Source of the DNA: Mikrocytos mackini
Lineage: Eukaryota; Endomyxa; Ascetosporea; Mikrocytida; Mikrocytiidae
NCBI GenBank assembly: GCA_030180075.1
Contig: JASNJN010000103.1
Location: forward strand, 1 to 33,541
DNA length: 33,541 bases
Direction of reading: 5' to 3'
Part shown: positions 26,467-33,541 of the stretch, in pieces
How positions within the stretch are numbered: position 1 is the stretch's first letter
How the letters are laid out: each line of letters opens with the position of its first letter
The notes under the pieces: model-generated
What the model was told of the DNA's origin: nothing
Database searches by the model: none
What the model saw: the letters and a program-made list of their open reading frames with translations, nothing else
Position numbers and translations under genes: made by a program

Positions 26467-28432
26467 CAAGTGAATAATTCACTTCTCTATATTGGGTTAA
26501 AAGCTATTTTGAAAGTGAAAAGATACTCCACACTGTTTACATAATCTTTAAATAGGTTGATTTTTCTTTCCACATGATGGGCGATAGAATCATCGTATCT
26601 GAATCTACGCTAGAGTTAGAACATCGGATAAGTATCTTACCTCTATATAGGCTGTTCTTATTCTCATCGTCCTAATGAATGCTCCATCAGTCTTGGTCTT
26701 CCGTTGTAAGTTAATTTTCAACTGTTTTGATTTGGTGTGTTGTTTTAGAGTTTGGTGCGGCTCACTTTAATTTTCACACAAAAACTTAAATTTTTCCACA
26801 AGTTCTGCAAACTTACCACAAAATACCAGCATTTAAATTTGAGATTATCGGTTGGTTCATTCTTTGACAATAAGTCTAAGTAGGTTATTTATAGCGTATA
26901 TTTATTTATAAGGATAATATTATAGTGATTTTTCAATTTCTAACCCGTATATACTCAAGTTCAATGTTTGCTATAAATATATTAATAAAGACGTTATATT
27001 ATAGTAAATTTTGGCACAACGCAACAATATAACATTTACCATGTCTTTAAAAGGCATATGGATAACACACATCAATAAATATCCAATTATAAATTTGGAA
27101 ATATTTAAGATTTATGGGAATATTTAAGTTTTTGTGGGAAGTTTTAATACAACCGTTTGGTGCGGCGTTTGATGGCATAAGAGGCAGTGACGTCGTTATA
27201 ACTAAATCAGGCTTGTGTGCGAAGAGATTATGCCCAGGGTAGTTGCAAAATGTAAAGTTTAAAACAAAATGCATATAACTGAATGAAAATCTCCGAAACC
27301 TATTTTTATAATCAGGACAGGTACATGATATATATTAACAATCTTGTTTATTTCAACACCCGAATAATAACAATAAAAGTCAAAAATCGTTCTGTGAAAA
27401 TACGTATCGCGGCATTTTCACTCAATAAAAAATAAAAAATTTTCATCATGTTTCTTAGAAATTGATATAATTCCTGGCATAATATATCGAACATTTTAAT
27501 AAAATTATCTAAAATGCCAAACCTTACTTATGGGTAGAGCAACCCATTTATTGCGCAATAAAAATGCATTATTTGCACTAACGTTTTTTATTTTTGTACA
27601 TAATTTGCAGTAACAACTGGTTTAATAATCACATTATCAAACCACGAAATTCATTATTTTCTATAAAAATTAACTATGGATATTTTATATAATGTTTATA
27701 TGGTGTAGAATTTTCATTTCCCGAGTCTCTAATTTATCGTGAATTGAGAATGCATTTTAAAATCTATTTTCCGAGGAAGAGGATGAATTTATCGAGAAAT
27801 TTTATGTATAAAATTCCAATTTCTGGGAATAAAAATTTTTTCACTTGATCTGTTCAAGAACATGAACATTCCGATTCGAAATAAATGCCAACGAGATAAT
27901 TTTCCACAAAATGTTGGGCCACAAGATAAAAGCTAATGAAACAGACAAACATATCGAGAGACACCAGAACAACTTCTAATATATTCGTATCAAAATAGTA
28001 TTGGTGAAAGGCGACTGAAAATCGACCCTGCCATTTCTTCTTGATATAATAGCGATTGCTCATGTTAGAAATATATTTAACTGTTGGTAATGTAAGGATC
28101 CAGTATGGGGCCGACCAAAGATGTAAATATAAAATAAAAATAAATATTTAGAAGTTGTGTAATCCTAGATCAGATTTAGGGTTTCCATTAGGACTTTCAA
28201 AATTACCCAGTTGAGTTGCTTGCAGCGCCATCAATTATTTTGAAAAACCACTCGGTTCAATCTATTTAGTATAACAAAAGTTGTTTTTCATATTAATAAC
28301 TATATAATCAGGGCTATACATAAAAGAAAATTAATATTAATATTTTTATTAAATAAAAACCAAGAAAATATTTGAAATATGCATAGTTTTTACGGGTTTA
28401 AGCACCTGATTAAAACCGATGGATAATACTGA
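26467..28432. other. AT-rich non-coding stretch between repeat copies
   Basis: No supported gene. There is a near-palindrome around AAGTGAATAATTCACTT at 26468-26486 and scattered CCCGAG/TCGAGAAA pieces at 27720-27840 that may be a worn copy of the CCCGGG hAT family. A 20-bp string TTTTGTACATAATTTGCAGT at about 27593 recurs at about 29099. Confidence 0.45.
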
Positions 28433-28865
28433 GGTTTGAATGGGGTTACGTTAATTTTTACCCGGAATTCGAGGTAGCTTAAATGCTTTTTTAATTATAA
28501 TATTTGGGATATGTATCGACATGTGAAAATTTATCCAGATGGCCTAAATTGCAAAATAACATACGAAAAGAAATTTCAGGAAATTTAAAATGTCAAAAAT
28601 CATAAAATCATAAAATCCAAAGATAACAATTTTTTTTGGAAATTACTTTTCATGAAAGATAATAATTTCCTCGAAATTTCTCCACATTCTGTTAAATATA
28701 CACAACATTATAGAAAATGCTCCAGAATTTATTAGAAATAATTTTTTTTTTAATTTTGATTTTATACTGAAAATGTGTTGAGTAAACTTGTATAAACTGG
28801 TTTAAACCTGTTTATACCCAAATGGGAGATATTATTATAGTTTTGTACACTTTATAACAACACTG
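28433..28865 (+). repeat. dispersed repeat, copy 2
   Basis: This is a second copy of the family at 26018-26466, more decayed, with the same block order and similar length (433 against 449 bp). No target duplication was identified at either copy. Confidence 0.7.
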
Positions 28866-29627
28866 AAATAAGGTATTTTATATAAAATAAATCTGATTTG
28901 ATTCTATCATTACATATGAATATGAACAAATCACTATCTTAAAGTAAAAATAAGTAACTTATTTTATAGAACATTCCAAATGACACTATCTATTCATCTT
29001 TTGGGTTATTTGCGCATATTGGCATGTATTTATAAAATATCTCGTTCAATAAACGATAATTAGCAAATTCGCGGGTGAAGAATTATAAAAAATCACTTTT
29101 TTGTACATAATTTGCAGTTACGTTTTTATTTGCATTTATAACTTTTTGTAGAGGCGACTATATACAATTTGGAGGCCAGAAAACGACTTTTCAGGGTTCA
29201 TTGACTAACATACAAAAAATTACAAAAATTGCATTTGGGTTGCCCTAGTTATTATCGTTCCATCGATCACGATTAACATTATTTTGGAATTTCAATAAAC
29301 TTAGTTTTATCATAAAATATCCTATCTATAATATATATTTTCTATATATAATATCTCTCGCGTATTTATTTATAATTTAAAAATAATTTTGTGGTGATTA
29401 ATCAGATTTTTGCGATTTTGAAAAAAAAATTATGGCTGTCGTCATTTTTGTGATTGTGAAGAATGGTGCCATGATTAGGGGTCGGAAAATCTGTGATTGG
29501 GTACAAATCATATATTTTACCAACGTCTGGAAATTTTCCACCCATAATTACCTCGATTTGAACGAATTCATATACTTTATTTTATTAAGAATTCGAAATT
29601 ATAATGAGATTTTGGCAAAATCATATA
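28866..29627. other. AT-rich non-coding stretch
   Basis: No supported gene. It contains the second copy of TTTTGTACATAATTTGCAGT near 29099 and TA-rich runs at 29330-29350. A 91-codon frame starting at 29432 runs into the MITE terminus at 29628 and is judged chance. Confidence 0.45.
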
Positions 29628-30211
29628 CAGTAAATATTGATATAGTGGAATTTCAATTTATTTCTCTAAAATTTAGTCCACTATCGGTGATATTTACATT
29701 TTTATAAACTATAAAATTACCAATATTATGTTAAAGATATGGAAATGATAGATCTTTAAAAGATAAATAAATTGTTAGATTTTACAATTATATCAATGAA
29801 TGGGCGGGTGTTGAAATATACAATTGTTAACTAAAATTTTGGATTTTATCATTAGATTATATGAATGATATAATATTTTATATTCAAAACAATCTTCACA
29901 ACGTATTTTTAAACACTCTAAAATGACCTTAAAGGAGGTTTGGGCTAAATTTAATAAAAATAACAAGGTTAAAATTATGTTTTGACATCACTCCACTAAC
30001 CAAATTTTATAATTTTGAAACATATAAATTTTGTGAAATTAGTAGATTTTAAGTCATAATAAATGCAAACCGGGTCTTAAAAACTTATTAAAAATAAAAT
30101 TTAGCAAATTTTTTCGAATTTAATTTTCCAAAATACTCGAATATCCATGAAAATTAGTCCATTATTAATGTGATTCTACTATCAAAGTGTTCACTAAACC
30201 AGTATTTACTG
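29628..30211. mobile_element. Tc1/mariner-like MITE, 584 bp
   Basis: The left end is CAGTAAATATTGATATAGTG and the right end, inverted, is CAGTAAATACTGGTTTAGTG (16-17 of 20 match). Both are flanked by TA, the Tc1/mariner target and duplication. An internal inverted partner (TCCACTATCGGTGATATTTAC, about 29677-29697) and TAGTCCATTATTAATGTGATT near the right show repeated subterminal motifs. There is no transposase frame, so it is non-autonomous. Confidence 0.75.
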
Positions 30212-30398
30212 TATTAAAGAATTTTATTTTAACAAGTAAAACATACATATTCTTTATACTGTTAATATTTTAAACCGAAGAAAACCACACCTATATGTTA
30301 AAAAAGATGTTAATAAATTAAAAGGTTCATAATATTTGGGTTTATAGTAGCATCCATTAGTATACTGAAATGGAGAATTTATATTTCTTCGATATTTT

Positions 30399-30420
30399 GG
30401 ATATTTTAAACAAAATATCC
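30399..30420. repeat. 9-bp hairpin GGATATTTT/AAAATATCC
   Basis: A perfect 9-bp inverted repeat around the 4-base loop AAAC. The role is unknown; AT-rich hairpins arise easily by chance. Confidence 0.5.
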
Positions 30421-30570
30421 AGGAAAATCAAAGAATAATTAAATACCGATAATACCTGTATTAAATTGTAAGAAATGATACCGGTTTCATTTTTCAAAGT
30501 CGACAATTGGAAACTCTACTTTCAGTCCCAATATTTCCATTTTTACTAATTCTTCCTTAAAAGACTGATC

Positions 30571-30593
30571 ATCTCTTATTTAGGATAAGAGAT
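30571..30593. repeat. 9-bp hairpin ATCTCTTAT/ATAAGAGAT
   Basis: A perfect 9-bp inverted repeat around the 5-base loop TTAGG. It is not followed by a clear T-run, and no gene lies beside it. Confidence 0.5.
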
Positions 30594-33257
30594 TGAAAAC
30601 GAAGCCACCATTCTTAAGCCTTAAGAGCAACTCACAAATTAGGTATTTGGTTATTTAAAGTCCACTCATTATATTTTACACATGGTCAGATTAATGTATG
30701 TTTTGTGTGAAACAACTTGAAATTAGGAACAATTTTACTTTAACAACCGATAACCATAAATTGCATTTGAATATTAATTAAAACCAACAGATGGTATATA
30801 GGATCAGTTATGTTTTGCAATTATTATTTTTAGTTTCAAGAAAAGTGGCTTTGTTTTCAATATCTTCTTCAAATGAGGGATGGTTGGTCCTTTTGAAGGA
30901 AAACGAGTAACAATAGAAACATTAGGATGAAAGCATCTATTTTCGAAAATTATATCTGTATTTTGGGAAACACATTGTAAAATATCAGATTCAACATTTA
31001 ATTCATGAAAAGAACTTTTTATTCACAACGTATTAACTTCGATTTCAGTGCGAATAGTTTTACAAACGCCTATATAATGTAGTGATAACGATGTCGAACC
31101 TATTTTCGAAGAAAATAATAGGTACGGTAATATTGTTGATAAGGGAACTAAATATCAACGAGAATCTATTGTTGGTACTTGGGCGGTTAACACTTTGACC
31201 CCCAAGGGTATTAGGAGTTTCAGTTTTGTAAACAAATACTACAGTTAACAAAAATTGTGTTTAATAAAGATATAAATAAGAATTGCATTTTTGCACATTA
31301 TTTTCCAGTGAAAATTTCTTAAATTATTCTGACAAATTTTAACTTTTTTGATTTCTCCAAAAAATTATTTGAAAACTCCATAAAAACCATCTGAATGATT
31401 TGACAATATGATTAAAACAATCTGTATGTTTTTTAAAGATTTTTCAAAAAATTATTGACTTATGAAAATCTAAGAACAATCCATATTTCTACAATTGAAT
31501 TCCGCAAGTTTGTTGCACGTAACAATCTTATATTCACAATGGATATTTGCGCTATGAGGTTCGGTCTTATACACAACTTTCCTTATATATCTTACGTTCA
31601 TGACAGGGGACATGTGATGTCAGAGTGAGATAAACATAGAACAATTATACACAAGGAAATAGTAGACCTGTAAACATGAAGAATATCATATTGAATATAT
31701 CGAACAAGGACCATGCAATTTCTATAGTTTCAATTTGAATGAAACATAGATGAATTCTAACACATCAAACTTTATTAGTATAAGAACAAATTTGATTACG
31801 AGGTTGAAGATAAGTGGATTAAAACATGTTTTTTATCTTCATTTCCGTTTGGATCCTTGCATCAAATAATGCAACATTAACCAGAAACTAGTACATGAAG
31901 ACATTTTTAATCACAATGTATTCAAGATGAACAGTTGATTGTATATTTCTTTAGAACATGCATTGCTTCTGCAACATACTTTATTGGACATATGTTGGAT
32001 CTTCCATACAACAAAATATCTTAATCGAGTTATTGTATGAAAGCCTAATATATATGTAGATTCAATTGGTTAAATAATTTATAATACGGCTATATTTATA
32101 TGAATTGATTGGGTATGTTTTAAAAATAAATTATATACAGGACATATATTTTACCATGTACGATTATAAAACAGTTTTTGTTTTAAAATATTATAATATC
32201 GATTAGATAAAATGTTATTTAAAAGTGTATACTTAATCGAAATTTCAAGTTTCAGTATATAAGGGACCAAATAGTAAAATATAATTTCGCGTTATTTAAT
32301 ATAGAATACTTTACTCAGTAAAACTATCCTAAGTATCAAACATATGTCTAATAATTATTATCAGTATTTCATGAAAATAATGATTCAATTTACTTCACCA
32401 CCTATAACTTATGTAGTTCAGGCGCCGTAATAATTCCAGTGAGTAATCTCAAAAATCTTTATTTTTCAACGAAGACAAAAACATTAACTTCCGAAAGGTT
32501 GAACCAAAAGTACCTAAATATCTGCTTTATTAGAATTGATGCCCGCCATATACTACCTCGTGTAATACAAAATTTTGCATATTCTCATTTTATCTCATTT
32601 AGATATTCAAAAGCCATCTGGGCGTTTATTAAAAGTGGAGTAAAGCCTTAACCTTTGCGACCCCCGCTACAATGTAGTGTATAGCTATGGTAGAAAGAAA
32701 GCCGCTATATGACTGTTTATTATGTAGCCCAGAGTATTCTCAGTGTTATATATCCGTTTAGCAAACCCATGAGTTTCTTTTGAATCCATTTGATGCAAAC
32801 TGAAATTATGTCTTATTCTATGTGTAAATCAAAGTAAATAAATCTGTATCTTCTCACGGTAATAAAGCACCGCGGTGACATGTGTCTATTTCAGTGTTTC
32901 ATATTTGGGGGTTAAGAAGGAATGCTGTGATCTTTACTGTACATTAGAGCATTAATTTGTATGTACTTGAGTTCAGTTGGAAATTAGAAGTTGGTATGTT
33001 CCAGTATTCGTTTATAACAGTTATGGTGAATCCCTCAGATTGATACACTTAATATAAGGTCTTCTGTATGATGCAACAATTTATAACACAATTCTTTTCA
33101 AATTTTTTACTTTTGAAAAAATAAACAACAAGCCTGACGATGAACAGGGGCTTTATATTTACATAAAGCTAGAAATTTAGATTAACGATAACCTTTACAC
33201 CCTGTCTTTGAATATATCGAAGAAGAAGAAGGAGAATACAATCAATTGTATAGACGT

Positions 33258-33342
33258 TTGCAAAACTATTCGTACGATATTGCAAAACTTTCGTACGATA
33301 TTGCAAAACTATTCGTACGATATTGCAAAATTATTCGTACGG
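33258..33342 (+). repeat. four tandem ~22-bp CGTACG repeats
   Basis: Units at 33258-33279, 33280-33300 (one base shorter), 33301-33322 and 33323-33342 share TTGCAAAACTATTCGTACGA. Each has the 6-bp palindrome CGTACG and the half-palindrome TTGCAA. This is a minisatellite or a small cluster of protein-binding sites. Confidence 0.9.
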
Positions 33343-33541
33343 AAAATCGAAGAAATTTTTTGTGAATAAAATCTTTTTATGTTATTTTTATTTTCAAAAA
33401 AATAGTTGCGAGTGGTGTTTTAAAGTGTATTGATAAAATTATGGGCATAATTTTCGAAGATAGACATGTAGTATTATTAGTTTCATATTTTGTAGAATTT
33501 TATATACAATATTTATTTCCAAAATTTAATATATAAGGGGA

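Larger units (their letters stand above)
30214..33257. other. AT-rich gene-free right region
   Basis: No supported gene in about 3 kb. Short frames exist but lack start context, composition or motifs to support them. Local hairpins occur at 30399-30420 and 30571-30593. Confidence 0.5.

Noticed and set aside
27047-27274. 75-codon minus-strand frame with a PDLVI segment and higher local GC
   Set aside because: PDLVI alone is too short to claim a reverse-transcriptase relic, and no neighbouring motifs follow.
27720-27840. Second CCCGGG-type hAT element
   Set aside because: Only scattered CCCGAG and CGAGAAA pieces, with no paired ends or duplication visible.
29432-29707. 91-codon plus-strand frame
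   Set aside because: The last third is made by the Tc1/mariner-like terminus, and the rest has no motif.
31060-31251. 63-codon minus-strand frame
   Set aside because: Short, no motifs, no context; it could be a worn transposon piece but cannot be supported.
32439-32651. 70-codon plus-strand frame
   Set aside because: Short and basic with no motif or start context; probably chance.
33258-33342. CRISPR-like array
   Set aside because: The units are directly tandem with no unique spacers, and the DNA is eukaryotic.

Overview
The window looks like nuclear DNA from an AT-rich eukaryote with compact, apparently intron-free genes. The evidence is a long myosin with a C-terminal MyTH4-FERM tail, a full-length TOR kinase, PX-domain and four-pass membrane proteins, AATAAA-type 3' signals, and DNA transposons of eukaryotic superfamilies (MULE, hAT, probable Tc1/mariner). 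Standard stop codons fit every gene. I cannot place the species. MyTH4-FERM myosins occur in Holozoa, Amoebozoa and SAR lineages and are not typical of higher fungi. Short intergenic gaps and no visible introns suggest a reduced, perhaps parasitic, unicellular lineage, but this is inference.

Layout. (1) 1-1311 has no recognisable gene. (2) 1312-16643 is a dense gene block: a small hypothetical ORF (-) facing a MyTH4-FERM myosin (+) across 19 bp; a secreted orphan protein (+); TOR kinase (-), ending 51 bp from it; a four-TM protein with an acidic tail (-); and a tandem PX-domain protein (-). Gaps are 19, 81, 51, 140 and 215 bp. (3) From about 16.9 kb onward I see no intact host gene. A 3503-bp Mutator-like element (16922-20424) has 878-bp inverted repeats that contain the first third of its own transposase gene, and its transposase is broken. 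Next comes an hAT transposase relic (about 20874-22445) split by a 425-bp MITE (20904-21328) with a perfect 9-bp target duplication, and with a second inverted-repeat element (20476-20822) just upstream. Then follows a 789-bp non-autonomous hAT element (22556-23344, 8-bp duplication ATGATATT). (4) 24.06-26.02 kb is an island of higher GC with unrecognised, frameshifted ORFs, cut by an hAT-like inverted-repeat element. (5) 26-33.5 kb is AT-rich and gene-free, with a two-copy dispersed repeat, a 584-bp Tc1/mariner-like MITE (29628-30211) and a short CGTACG tandem array.

How the genes fit together: the block encodes ordinary cell-biology functions (actin motor/filopodial or adhesion-type myosin, growth control by TOR, phosphoinositide membrane sorting by PX domains, membrane and secreted proteins). 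There is no sign of a co-regulated pathway. The most notable biology is TOR, whose FRB domain lacks two residues that contact rapamycin in human mTOR, and the nested transposon block, whose insertion order can be partly reconstructed.
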